Shown here in pieces: positions 1 through 10,164 of a stretch of 64,000 nucleotides of DNA. The notes below the pieces were generated by a model. It searched no databases. It was not told the origin of the DNA and worked only from the letters and a program-made list of their open reading frames with translations. The translations under genes were made by a program, and so were the position numbers. The stretch is from Paguma larvata (lineage: Eukaryota > Chordata > Mammalia > Carnivora > Viverridae): contig CM057824.1 of NCBI GenBank assembly GCA_030068075.1, positions 124,548,414-124,612,413 of the forward strand, read 5' to 3'. The first letter of the stretch is position 1. Each line of letters starts with the position of its first letter.

Positions 1-609
1 AAAATAATCTGCTGTAATAACCCCTTGAGAATAGAGACAGTAACATATGTATTTGTTTCTCTCAGTGTTCAGTGATGTCCTATGCATAGAGGCAATCAAT
101 ATTCAAAATTTAGATTATATGAGTGTTATTATTCTGGCCACTAAAGAATTAACCAATTTTTATATTTTGCTGCAGATATATTTTATTCCTTCTAATTCTC
201 ATTATAAAACATTCAAATGTAAAATTAAAGAGCTTTAATAATAATTCTTATGGTCTACAGTTTTAGTCAAGATGCTCATGGTATTTTAGAGTATGTGTTT
301 ACCACGATTAACCTTCAAAAGTGCTACAGATAAAGGAATACAGGTCCATTTTAGGAAAGTATATCTGGGTTTCTGAGGAGTGACCAGACCTACACATAAT
401 AAAGTAGGCTGTAGCCAGAAACTCTATGGTCTATAATTTCATTTACAAAAAGAAAATACTATCACCTGAAGAAAACTGACATCAGCAATACAATGAAAAG
501 AAAGATTAACATAAAAAAATAAGTTGCAAAGAATCAAGTTTTACTGGCAAAAATGGCTCAGAAAGAAGGAAAGTAAACCAAAATAGAGGTTATAAAAATA
601 AATATTTCA
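1..609. other. AT-rich unique sequence
   Basis: No repeat, exon or RNA gene recognised. A 63-codon frame from 47 has no family resemblance and is expected by chance at this base composition. Confidence 0.5.
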
Positions 610-1545
610 GGGTGCTTGGGTGGCTCAGTCTGTTAAACATGCAACTCTTGATGCTAGCTCAGGTCATGATCATGAGTTTGAGCCCTGCCTCAGGTTTGAC
701 AGCATGGAACAATGCTTGGGATTCTCTCTCTTTCTCTTTCTCTCTCTCTCTGCCCCTCCTCTGCACTCTCTCTCTCTTTCTCTTTCTTTCTGTGGGGAAT
801 AAGCTTAGGTATTTCCTGAGCCTGCATGGTGGGTTAACAAGGCATAAAGAATTGTAAAGCCATAGGATGCTTGCACCCAAGTTTGGGTAAACAAGATTAG
901 GTAAATGGGTATAGAAAGGGCGGGGCAGAGGCTCCAACATAGAATAAGGCTATATGAGGTAAACAAGATTAAGTATTCAGGGCAGTTCTTCTACCCCCCA
1001 GAAGCAGAAAGCTGCTTTCACAGGAAGGAAGAATCAAATTAGGTAAAATAGGTCAATAGGGTCTATAGACTTCTGCAGGGCAAAGTTGCCCAGAGGGGAG
1101 CTAATTAACAAAAGAAAGTTGCCTTGTTTACCCTGAGGTAGCAGGGTCTGTCTTTCTTGTTCCCTAGACCAGCTTAGGTAGAGGTGGTGCCTCACATCTG
1201 CTGTAAACAACCTTCCACCAGGCCACCAGTGCCAGGATCTTGTTTTATATTAACCCAAACCCCTAACCCATATCTTCAAACCCCCTTTCCCTCACGTCCA
1301 TGAATTAATGTTCACAGTTTGATTATTTATTTGTGCATGTCCACTACCATGTTTGTGAGCCTTCTAACCCTAATAAAAACGGAGCAAGGACCCTTAATCA
1401 GAGCTTTTGTCTTCTCTTAGACATTAGCCATCTCTCGCATTTTAATCCTGTGTCCCCCTTTCTTGGTAGACAAGAAAGGACTCTAGACCCAGAGTCTATG
1501 ACATTTCTCTCTCTCTCTAAGTAAATAAATAAACATTAAAACAAT
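610..1545 (+). mobile_element. CAN-SINE split by a solo LTR
   Basis: tRNA-Lys-derived carnivore SINE in sense orientation. The body (610-790) has box A 'GGTGGCTCAG' at about 619, box B 'CAGGTCATGATCATGAG' near 660 and a CT-rich middle. It breaks in the CT tract at 790 and resumes at 1504 with CT repeats and 'AAATAAATAAACATT' before the tail at about 1545. The missing piece is exactly replaced by the LTR at 791-1503, so the two halves are one SINE copy. CAN-SINEs are non-autonomous and move with LINE-1 proteins. No clear flanking duplication of the SINE itself was found. Confidence 0.9.
791..1503 (+). mobile_element. Solo ERV long terminal repeat
   Basis: A 713-bp block begins TGTGGGGAATAAGC and ends GTCTATGACA, so it has the TG...CA termini of retroviral LTRs. 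It carries a polyadenylation-type signal AATAAAA at about 1370, in the expected 3' part. A 4-bp TTTC lies on both sides (787-790 and 1504-1507), the duplication length typical of gamma-type (ERV1) integration, though in a CT-rich tract this is weak support. No primer-binding site or internal viral sequence follows, so this is a solo LTR left after LTR-LTR recombination. It sits inside a CAN-SINE and so is younger than that SINE. The ERV family is not identified; sense is inferred from the poly(A) signal. Confidence 0.75.
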
Positions 1546-2349
1546 ATATATATTAAGGATACTGTCTCCTCTAGGAATATTACCCTTAGTTTCAATATGT
1601 GGTTGACAGAAGAGATTATTCCATCTTATTTGAAATAAGAAAATAAAAGAAAACTCGTGTTAATTTAAGAGTTTGGCATTGAGATGATATAGGTTTATTC
1701 TAAATGCCCTTGGAATAATTTTTCATTCAGAGACAGTAACCCTAACTATACTCTAACTTGCATTTCCTTCTCCCTAGGTTTCTTTCTTTTCAGTAGTTAA
1801 TGAGTAGATTGGCAATGTAAAAAAAAAAAAAAGAAAAAAAGAAAAAAAAAACAGGCAAAAGAAACAGGAAACAGCGTGAGTTAGTCCAAGGTTGACTGGA
1901 TCATATACTTTGCCTACAATTGCTAACACTGAGTCAGCAGAGCCCACAGTCACCACCAGTGATTCATCCATCAGATATGGAGCCTCTGTTAACTGACTCC
2001 CAACCCATCAGGAATGCTCTGCTCACACACTGATGCCAAAAGCAGTGATGCCACATAAACAGAAAAAAAAAAAAAGAAAAAAGCTTAACTGAAACCTGAA
2101 CAAATTAAACTTTTCCACCCATTTTGGAGTTCTGATTTCCTTTAGACACAAATCTATAGCTATTAGGAGATATTTTAATTGTTACTTTTCAAATAAAATA
2201 TATAAAGAGAGTCAACATTTTCAGAAATTCTGTTTTTATATAAAAAATGAAAATAATATCATAAAAGGAGAACAGTGCTATTAAGCAAAGGAGATGAATG
2301 GGTGCTGGTTTATAATCTAAATTCCTATGGATGCATTAATAATGAATGT
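1546..2349. other. Unassigned, with A-rich runs
   Basis: Mostly unassigned. Two A-rich runs lie near 1819-1850 and 2061-2081, each interrupted by G, with about 200 bp of mixed sequence between them. The spacing suggests decayed retroposon tails, but I cannot recognise a body. A minus-strand frame here is partly poly-Phe/Leu read from the A-run. Confidence 0.4.
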
Positions 2350-2820
2350 GACAGACATTGTGTAAGGAACCCAGAAGTTAAAAATTATTTCTGTCTTAGA
2401 GGTGTTCACAAATTTGAGGAAGATGTAGAGAAGTAAGAAAGCATGCATGATATGCATGACATGGTGGTATAAATGCCACAATAGAAGGATGTATATATAA
2501 CATATGGTGAGAGAACAAAGAAGAGAAATTTAATCCAGAGGAAAGTGATCAGTAGAGACTTCACATAACAGTTAGTTTCTGGGCTGAGTTTGGAATCAGG
2601 GGAGGAGTTGAACACACAAAAAAATATCACCAAGATTATTCCAGGAAGAGCAAACAACTTGAACAAAGAATGGCATTGTAAGTATATAGAGTGGATTGAG
2701 AGAACTGCAGTTAATTCAGTAAGCTTCAAGGATAATGTGCGAAGGGAACATGGTGACCACTGAGATTGAAGACTTAATCAGGGCACAAGTCAGGCCAAAT
2801 TAAAGATGAAAATGGTGAAC
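2350..2820 (-). mobile_element. LINE-2 (L2) fragment, antisense
   Basis: Read on the plus strand, the order of phrases matches the reverse complement of the L2 3' region: 'TCCAGGAAGAGCAAACAACTTGAAC' -like text at about 2640, then 'AATCAGGGCACAAG' and related purine-rich text. Strongly diverged, as expected for this mammal-wide element, and no open reading frame remains. Confidence 0.5.
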
Positions 2821-2879
2821 CTTGAGAAAATTTTATAGAAGGAAGACAGATAACACAGTAGGAATTGAGGGAATATGTT

Positions 2880-2995
2880 CTCTTATTTATTCAGCTAACA
2901 CACTGTGTACAAGTACTTTTCTCTGTATAGGGGTACGAGTATCAACAAGAGTCAAAAATCCACGCCCACCTTCAGTTTATACTCTAATGTGTTGT
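2880..2995 (-). mobile_element. L2 3' end fragment, antisense
   Basis: 'TTATTTATTCAGCTAACAC' near 2882, a decayed 'tatgtgccaggcac' stretch and 'CTTCAGTTTATACTCTAATG' near 2971 follow the order of the reverse-complemented L2 3' terminus. Short and diverged. Confidence 0.45.
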
Positions 2996-3234
2996 GTGTA
3001 TTATGCTGGGTTACTCCATTATTTTGTAGGTAACCCTAAGGATCCATCTCAAGTGTGACTGAAAACTCCTTGAAGGGAAGTATAATTTTTTCAACTTCCT
3101 GAACTTTGGAATTAGATAGCTGGATGTTGGGCTAAATTTCGTTTAGTTTAGGGGTTGAGGCAACTAACTGTACAGAGATAGGAAAGAAAAATGAAGTTGA
3201 AAGTCAGTGGTCCATTCAGAAAACCAGAAAATTG

Positions 3235-3263
3235 GATGATGATGATGATGGTGGTGGTGGTGG
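3235..3263. repeat. (GAT)n/(GGT)n microsatellite
   Basis: About five GAT units run directly into five GGT units, a short compound trinucleotide repeat. Confidence 0.9.
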
Positions 3264-3391
3264 ATGAGAAGAACTGCTCTGAGAACAAGAAAATGAGATG
3301 TTGATATAGACTAAATGTTATAATTTAAATTTATATTTTAAAGTTTAATATTTTAGAAGTTGGCCTTTCAAATTATAATGGAATATTCCCT

Positions 3392-3415
3392 GTGCCATGT
3401 ATTGGGACATGGCAC
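3392..3415. repeat. Perfect 9-bp inverted repeat
   Basis: GTGCCATGT (3392-3400) and ACATGGCAC (3407-3415) are exact reverse complements around a 6-base loop ATTGGG. No function is implied. Confidence 0.8.
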
Positions 3416-4208
3416 CAAAACCAAAATAAAAAATATATATTTTATATAAGTATATAATACATATACTATGACACATATCAATTATGCATATGAATATCCA
3501 CTTAAAATTCTAAATAAACTACGGTAAGACTGATTTCAATACCACATTATAATAATATCTCATTATTATCAAGTAGGTTTATAAAAACAATTCTGGTATT
3601 TTCAGTATTACAAAATCTCTATTACATCAACAAATTGAAAGTTCCTAACCTGATAAATATAGTCCCCTTAAATCAATACTCAACATTATATTTATGGATA
3701 AAAACTAGAAGATTCAACATTAAAATTTGGAGGTCAAAAACCTAAGAAAGCTCACTATTCCTTTAAAACTTTGAACATTAGAATTTCTGGGCAACATAAT
3801 AAGATGCCAAGAAAAAAAAATAAAGAAATATAATAATTATCATTATTGTCAATTAATCTCATCATCCATAAGAAAAACTCAAAACGGTTTAAAACAATAG
3901 AAGATTTAAGAAACCTTGATGGATCTGTGTTCTATGCTTAAATTCTTTGACACAAATTTGTTATCTAATAATCCATTCTAAAGAATTAATCATAGATGTG
4001 ATCGAGTATAAGAGGCAAGTATGTTTTTTCAGCACTATAAAAGAAAAATAGAAAATAATATGAACGCTAATTAATAGGAGAGATTTGTAATCAAAATGTT
4101 TTTGAAGTCAGGGTAATAGCATGAAGGAATAATATAGAGATCCTGAGAAAAAAATATGTATCAATATACAAATGTACATATATGTTGTGGTCCCTGTTTT
4201 GCAATTTA

Positions 4209-4419
4209 TTTTTTTTTAATATTTATTTATTTTTGAGAGACATAGAGGCAGAGTGTGAACAGGGGAAGGGCAGAGAGGGAGGGAGATACAGAATCTGAAG
4301 CAGGCTCTAGGCTCTGAGCCATCAGCACAGAGCCCAACGCAGGGCTCAAACTCACAGACTGTGAGATCATGACCTGAGCTGAAGCCGGATGCTTAACCGA
4401 CTGAACCACCCAGGTGCCC
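4209..4419 (-). mobile_element. CAN-SINE, antisense, near full length
   Basis: T-rich tail at the left, GA-rich middle, then 'GATCATGACCTGAG' (box B complement) and 'CTGAACCACCCAGGTGCCCC' (box A complement and 5' end). A perfect 17-bp target-site duplication CCCTGTTTTGCAATTTA flanks it at 4192-4208 and 4420-4436, giving exact insertion boundaries. Confidence 0.95.
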
Positions 4420-4619
4420 CCCTGTTTTGCAATTTAAATGAATATAGAAGGGGTACAATGTTGGGAATAATAATTATGCCAAAATGTGAATGGTTAAATT
4501 TTGAGATATAAGATTGTAAGTAATTTATCTATTTTCTGAAATGTCTATAATGCAGGGAAAAAACCAATAAAATACAATAAAGTAATTTGCTCATGCCAAA
4601 GAGATAGGCCAAGTCAAAG

Positions 4620-4765
4620 ACATTCATCATCACATTCCTACTCTTAACTGCTGTGCTAGGTGGATAGTGAGCTGTCCTTACTCATTTCCTCCCCACCCCC
4701 GTCTTATCACACTGCCTGATGCATAGCATGCATCCAATAAATTTTATTATACATTTGAACTATCA
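4620..4765 (+). mobile_element. L2 3' end fragment, sense
   Basis: 'CACTGCCTGATGCATAGCATGC' -like text followed by 'ATCCAATAAATTTTATTA' is a recognisable L2 3' terminus (consensus: gcctggcacatagtaggcac, then tcaataaatatt). Confidence 0.6.
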
Positions 4766-4989
4766 AAGAAAGAACCACTTCCACTTATATACTACTCCCA
4801 ATTTCAGCCCAAATTAGTCAAAACTTGACTTCTTTTCAGAAGTAGCTCAGGATAGTAGGAACTCTAGTCCACCTAACTAAAGATTATAAATAATGTTATC
4901 AAATCACACTTAATATTATATCCAAACATAGTTTTATTTAAAGGAGATAAAAATTTATATAGAGACTTCAATGAAATTGCAGAGCTCAC

Positions 4990-5300
4990 TCTTTCATTTA
5001 ATGTGCTTAAATGCATGTGAAGTATCAAGAAGTATGGCAGATGCTGAGAAGGTATGTGTATGCTTTTGAGCATTTCGAAGTCAAATAGGGGAGATGGAGA
5101 CAAGTAAGAAACTCAGTTACACATGACAAACTCTACAACGAAGTAAAACCAAGGGCACCATGAAAGCACAGGAAAAATAGCATGTGAGCTTCAATTTGGC
5201 TAAAAGGGGAAAATGCACAATTATGCCTGGGGGAAGGTTAGGAAATGTTTATCAAATGGGTTTTCTCTGAGAAAAGGAGAATAAGAAGAAAAAGTTTACA
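4990..5300 (-). mobile_element. L2 fragment, antisense
   Basis: 'GATGGAGACAAGTAAGAAAC', 'AAGGGCACCATGAAAGCAC' and 'GGTTAGGAAATGTTTATC' occur in the order of the reverse-complemented L2 3' region. No coding capacity. Confidence 0.5.
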
Positions 5301-5523
5301 CCAGAAAAAGAGAAGTGTGCCCTGTGTCTCCAATGACCTTTACTCACTGGGCAGCATAGCACTATAGGAAGCAAGATCCTTCATGAGACTCAGGGTTTTA
5401 GAGATATGTCATAATATTAACCCGAAATAGTCGACATTTTAGCTCATACTCAGATATGCTATCAACTTGTTTCACTTTATATTGGGCAATAGTATGTGCA
5501 CTATAGAAAATAAAATAGGCACT

Positions 5524-5753
5524 AAAGGAGCACCGGGGTGACTCAGTCCATTAAGCAACTGACTTCAGCTCAGGTCATGATTTCATGGTTCATGAGTTTG
5601 AGCCCCATGTCGGGCTCTGTGCTGACAACTCAGAGCCTGGAGCCTGCTTCAGATTCTGTATCTCTTTCTCTCTCTACCCCTCCTCTGCTCACACTCTGTG
5701 TGTCTCTCTCTCTTTTAAAAATAAACATTAAAAAATTTTAAAAAAAAGAAAAG
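5524..5753 (+). mobile_element. CAN-SINE, sense, full length
   Basis: Box A variant 'GGTGACTCAG' at 5536, box B 'CAGGTCATGATTTCATGG', feliform core 'GTCGGGCTCTGTGCTGAC' , CT tract and A-rich tail with AATAAA. A 12-bp duplication AAAATAGGCACT lies at 5512-5523 and 5754-5765. Confidence 0.95.
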
Positions 5754-5765
5754 AAAATAGGCACT

Positions 5766-6589
5766 TTAGAAAATAAAATCATACTCTAAGACACAAACAA
5801 AGCATAAGAACAAACAAAATAAGAACTTACAAAAGTTTTTTTTCAGGGATCAGGTTGGATTAGAAACTTTAATATATTCAATAAATTTGCTTTTTGACTT
5901 TTTCACCCTTTCTGTCATCAAATCATTCTATTTTAAAATATATCATGGTCTTGGCTAAGGAGGAAAAGTAACTCTAATATCATCCGGAAAAAGGAATCTA
6001 ATTCTGCCTTGTGAAAAAAGCACAACATCTGTGCAACTTCTGCACACTTACAAAAAATAGAAACTCCAGTGTATCTTCCTTCGGATTCACGTAACTCACT
6101 AAATGCATTGATGGAATTAGTTATAAGGTAGCCTGATAGTTTTAAGTTATATGAAAAAAAAATTCATTTAACATGTTAGAAACGGTTCACAATGAAATTT
6201 AAATATCAGTGGGAGACAATGGCAAACCCAGGCCAGGTTGTGCAGGTTTTTATTGGGGCCTTCACCTTGGTGACCTCCACATCTCTGTGATATCTGGCCC
6301 CAGCAGGGGTGCAATTCTGATGTGAGCCTTTTAAAAAACTCTTAATGTTCTAAACTTCAGTTTAGATGCTGCAAAAAAAAAAAAAAAAGTCTAAAATAAT
6401 TGCTTACAAAATCTGAAATTTAATTCTTGTTTTCTTCAACCCTGCCCTTAAAGCCTGGCTTTAGATAAAGAATGTCTGAAGTGATGAGATCCTTTGTATT
6501 AGCAAGAACTGATTCTTTCTGTCTAAGGATGTACTTAATGGGCTGCATGCAAGGATATGCAGTGGTTCTTTTTGGCTCCCATTGAAATA
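5766..6589. other. Unassigned sequence
   Basis: No recognised repeat or exon. The more GC-rich portion 6200-6340 is unlike its AT-rich flanks, but I cannot assign it. An A16 run lies near 6373-6388. Confidence 0.4.
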
Positions 6590-7185
6590 CAGCTGTTTTG
6601 GGGACTGCTGTGGCAAAAATACCATGGACTGAGTGGCTTAAATAACAAACATTTATTTATCATAGTTCTAGATGCTGAGAAGTTTAAGATCAAGGCACTG
6701 GCAGATTCTATGTTAGTTAGAAATACTCTTACTGGTTCATAGATAACAGTCTTCACTCTGTCCTCACACGGTAAAGAGAGAGAGCTCTATACTCTATACC
6801 CCTTTATAAAGGTACCAGGCCTCCAGGGATGCCTGAGTGACTCAGATAGTTGAGCATCTGACTCTTGATTTCGGTTCAGGTCATGATCTCATGGTTTGTG
6901 GGTTCAAGCCCTACGTCGAACTCTGCTCTGACAGTGCAGAGCCTGCTTAGGATTCTCTGTCTCCCTCTCTCTCTCTCTCTCTGCACCTCCCTTACCGTCA
7001 TTCTCCTCTGTCTCTCAAAATAAATAGACATTAACAAATAAGTAAATAAAGGCATAGGTCTCATTATGTGGATCCCACCTCCAACATCTCACCAAAACCC
7101 AATTACCTCCAAAGGATCGCCTCCGAATATCATTACACTAGGATTAGGCTTCAAAATATATATCTGGGGGGACACAAACTTTCAA
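6590..7185 (-). mobile_element. MLT1-type MaLR LTR, split by a SINE
   Basis: The left part (6590-6823) reads 'CTGCTGTGGCAAAAATACC', 'GAGTGGCTTAAATAACAAAC', 'CTAGATGCTGAGAAG', the reverse complement of the 3' end of MLT1-type LTRs. After the SINE, 7046-7185 continues with 'CCAATTACCTCCAAAGGATC' and 'TCTGGGGGGACACAAAC', the complement of the 5' end. These ERVL-MaLR LTRs are old, non-autonomous mammalian retroelement relics. Confidence 0.8.
6824..7045 (+). mobile_element. CAN-SINE inserted in MLT1 LTR
   Basis: Starts 'GGGATGCCTGAGTGACTCAG', has box B 'CAGGTCATGATCTCATGG', a long CT tract and an AATAAATAGACATTAAC tail. Flanks ATAAAGG...GGCCTC (6806-6823) and ATAAAGG...GGTCTC (7046-7062) are a diverged target-site duplication, suggesting a fairly old insertion. 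Confidence 0.9.
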
Positions 7186-7727
7186 ATGAAGAGATCATGA
7201 ATAAAGTGTCAACTCAAACTCAGTTGCTTTATGCAACCACTCTCTCTTTTATCGAACAAAATCTAAGTCTTTAGCTTTTATTACGATAATTGGTTGTAAA
7301 TGGTAAGATAAAAAAAATTAACTGTATAGGTAAAGAGGAACACTTAAAACTCACTATACATCTCACATTCTCCTCCGGAAATATGATAATTGTCTTAAAG
7401 ACCAATGGCTTAAATGCCCCTTAGCTCTTTGCACAAGGAATTCTTTTAATTCCCTCCTTTAATATATTTTAGCAGTTCTTAAATTTCACAGTGTATAAGA
7501 ATTACTGTACAGAATTTTACACATAACAATATAGAACATATTATACCTAAGCATAATCTGACTGTACAGTAGAATGCCTCACAATACTTTGATTCAGGAA
7601 TATATCCTTGTCACAAAAAGTAACCTAGAGTCTTCAAACAAGAATAGTTTACTTGTGGCAAGTCTTTTTCACCAAAATGCCAAATTCCGTAAAGAAATAG
7701 AAAGAATGCAGAGCTACATGTTTCTCC
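7186..7727. other. Unassigned AT-rich stretch
   Basis: Nothing recognised. A long frame running from 7574 becomes Ser/Leu-rich and then Tyr/Ile/Arg-rich only because it enters the following microsatellite. Confidence 0.45.
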
Positions 7728-7745
7728 ATCTCTCTATCTCTCTGG

Positions 7746-7778
<33 letters not shown>

Positions 7779-7793
7779 GTCTCTGTCTCTCTG

Positions 7794-7831
<38 letters not shown>

Positions 7832-7905
7832 GATAGATATAGATATAGATATAGATATATATACGTATGTATGTGTGTATGTATGTATGTATGTATGTAT
7901 ATATT
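7728..7905. repeat. Compound microsatellite, four motifs
   Basis: Consecutive blocks: (CT)/(CTGT) from 7728 to 7810, (TA) 7810-7830, (AGATAT)/(GATA) 7831-7864 and (GTAT) 7865-7903. Likely highly variable in length between individuals. Confidence 0.95.
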
Positions 7906-9228
7906 CAACACTTCACTCAATCCCTTCCATTTGAAGGAATAATTAACACTTGCTCAGTCTGTTTAATCAGTCATCAAATAGCTTCAAAAAAATACTGAGT
8001 GTTAATATTATAAATGCAACTATAGCAGTTTATAAAGGTTTTAGATATTAGAGCCATAAATATTTGAACTTTCATGTTCTGAATGAAGTATCTTTCACCT
8101 CTATTTGGAGACTACTGGTCTGGAGATTTGATAAGAACACAAGTTTAAAGTCAGAGAGAGAGTTAAGGAGACCTGGGTTAAGGCAAGAACAGAGAGGACA
8201 GAGAAAAAGAATGTTAAGGAAACAGAACAGAACAGTTGGGGAATAGGTTGGATAGGAGGTAGTGGGGTCAGTGAGGTAAAATAGCTGATTACTCCCACGT
8301 TCCTAGCTCACGTGATCCTGGGAACAATTCTGTCATGACCTGAGACCGAGTGTGTGTTGCCTAACAATAGACAAAGCCATCTGAAATGTGCAGCAAGCTT
8401 CTCATTGTTGTCTTTCTGGTTCCTATGGTCCTGAGATGATTAACCTATTTTGGTTGGGAGATCTTCTCTGAGAGATTATAAATACACAAAAAATACAAAA
8501 TAAGAGTGTTTTCTAATTTGGGGGAAAGAGAATGAATTCTACTTCCACTGTGGCAGATGTGAGGTTCTGCCAGACCTCAGGTTCTGAAAGGAGAAAGGAG
8601 GCAAACACTCCAGCACACAGTGACACGACTTTCTCTCGGGGAATGTATAACTGAGAAGTGGTGTTTAGACCTATGGGTTTTACTCACCAAAAGATCATAG
8701 CCAATATGACAAAGAAAAAAGATTCAAAAATTTAGGAGACACCTGGTCATTGCTTTTCTGATAACGCCCTTGGCCCCTAGAAATTGTGTTGTTCCCATGA
8801 TAGACAAATAGCAACACTAGTCTGAAGGGGAAATATGTCCACATGAGCCTGGGAAACACTACAATGACTTTAGTACACATTCCACAAACATTCACAAATA
8901 CGTGTCTCATTCTTAACATAGAGTATATTTTATTTGAAAATAGAATTGCAATCAATTCTTGATTATATAGCTACAGATTACATGCATATGGGTTACTATG
9001 TTATAAGAAATATTTATATTTTTCAATTACTGGACTTGCTGGCTCACAATACTCTATTTAACCCAATTTTGTGTCCTGGCTGAACTGACCTACAAATCTC
9101 ATAGTTGCCCTAGAAAAGCTCTCTATAGGCAACATAGAGCATTGCCTCAGAAGTCTGAACTAAAAAAAGTGCAAGGTTCATATAAGTCAGCACAGTGTTA
9201 ACAAATTTTACTTTATTTTCTTTTTAAT
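7906..9228. other. Unassigned unique sequence
   Basis: No repeat family or exon recognised in 1.3 kb. A TCACGTGA palindrome (E-box type) lies at 8308-8315. Frames at 8064 and 8101 are purine-rich shadows of each other with no protein resemblance. Confidence 0.4.
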
Positions 9229-9324
9229 TTTTTAAATATTTATTTATTTATTTATTTTGAGAGAGTGAGAGAGTAGGGGAGGGGCAAAGAGGGAGGGATG
9301 GAGGGAGGTAGAGAGAGAGAAAGA

Positions 9325-9357
<33 letters not shown>

Positions 9358-9488
9358 TGCATCCCAAGCAGGCTTCACACTATTGGCACAGAGCCCAACA
9401 CAGTGCTCAATCCAATGAACTGTGAGACCATGAACCCAGCCAAGTTCAAGAGTCTGATGCTCAATTGACTGAGCCACCCATGTGCCCC
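9229..9488 (-). mobile_element. CAN-SINE, antisense, expanded GA tract
   Basis: Tail '(ATTT)n' at the left, a GA tract expanded to about 60 bp at 9298-9358, then 'GACTGAGCCACCCATGTGCC' at the 5' end. It abuts a second antisense SINE whose (TTTA)n tail begins at 9489, so this copy probably inserted into the tail of the other. Confidence 0.9.
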
Positions 9489-9722
9489 TATATTTATTTA
9501 TGTATTTATTTATGTATTTATGTATTCATGTATTTATTTATTTAGAGACAGAGAGAGCATGAGCAGGGAAAGGGCAGAGGGAAAGGGGAGAGAGAGAATC
9601 AGAAGCAGGCTCCAGGCTCAGGGCAGAGCCCCAAACAGGGCTAGATTTCTTGACTGAGAGATAATGACGTGAGCTGAAATTAAGAGTCAGACTTTCAACA
9701 AATTGAGCCATCCAGGTGCTCC
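9489..9722 (-). mobile_element. CAN-SINE, antisense, adjacent copy
   Basis: Long (ATTT/ATGT)n tail, 'GCAGGCTCCAGGCTCAGGGC', a diverged box B complement ('GATAATGACGTGAGCTG') and 'TTGAGCCATCCAGGTGCTCC' as 5' end. It is more diverged than its left neighbour, in keeping with being the older host copy. Confidence 0.9.
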
Positions 9723-9947
9723 CAATAAGTTTTATTTTAAAAGTTAGAGTGGACGTAGGAGCTTATTAATAAGTTGATAAGCTGTTAAAGAAAATCAAGT
9801 GATGGATGGAGTTGGACACTGAGACTGAGAAAAATGACTATTCCATGGGCTCGGAGAAGACCAATTTTCTCTGCTCACAAATAAGGATATTATATATGTA
9901 CACAAGCACACACAAGCAGGCACACTTTAACTACAGATTTTTTTAAT

Positions 9948-10148
9948 ATGTATTTATTTTGAAAGAGGGGGGACAGGGCAAGCTGGGAAGGGACAGAGAG
10001 AGAGGGAGAGAGAGAATCCCAAGCAGGCTCTGCATTAACAACATGAAGCCCAATGTGGGGCTTGAACTCATGAACAGTAAGATCATAACCTGAGCCAAAA
10101 TGAAGAGTCGGATATTTAACCGACTGAGCCACTAATTGCAGGTGCCCT
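9948..10148 (-). mobile_element. CAN-SINE, antisense, small insertion
   Basis: 'GATCATAACCTGAGCC' and 'CCGACTGAGCCACTAATTGC' then AGGTGCCC. Eight extra bases (TAATTGCA) break the box A region. ACAGATTTTTTT flanks both sides (from 9933 and from 10153) as a target-site duplication. Confidence 0.9.
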
Positions 10149-10164
10149 AATGACAGATTTTTTT

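Larger units (their letters stand above)
3000..4191. other. AT-rich unassigned stretch
   Basis: Apart from the trinucleotide repeat and a short hairpin at 3392-3415 listed separately, nothing is recognised here. An AT-rich patch at 3425-3480 is simple TA/TAT sequence. Confidence 0.45.

Noticed and set aside
791..1503. Search for gag/pol/env remnants next to the LTR
   Set aside because: SINE sequence resumes directly on both sides; no internal viral sequence is present.
1774..1971. Minus-strand frame starting MDESLVVTVGSADS
   Set aside because: Looks protein-like for about 35 residues but then reads the A-rich run as poly-Phe/Leu; no family recognised and no second line of evidence.
3392..3415. 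Short hairpins as microRNA precursors (also 47039-47057)
   Set aside because: Stems of 8-9 bp are far too short for a pre-miRNA; treated only as inverted repeats.
4227..4409. Repeated 'MAQSVKH.TSAQVMIS' type peptides on both strands (also 5538, 9244, 11622, 18255, 37839, 61076, 63206)
   Set aside because: These are the same CAN-SINE translated repeatedly; their similarity reflects the SINE, not a protein family.
7574..7942. 122-codon frame rich in Ser/Leu and then Tyr/Ile/Arg
   Set aside because: Its second half is the translated compound microsatellite; the N-terminal part has no family resemblance.
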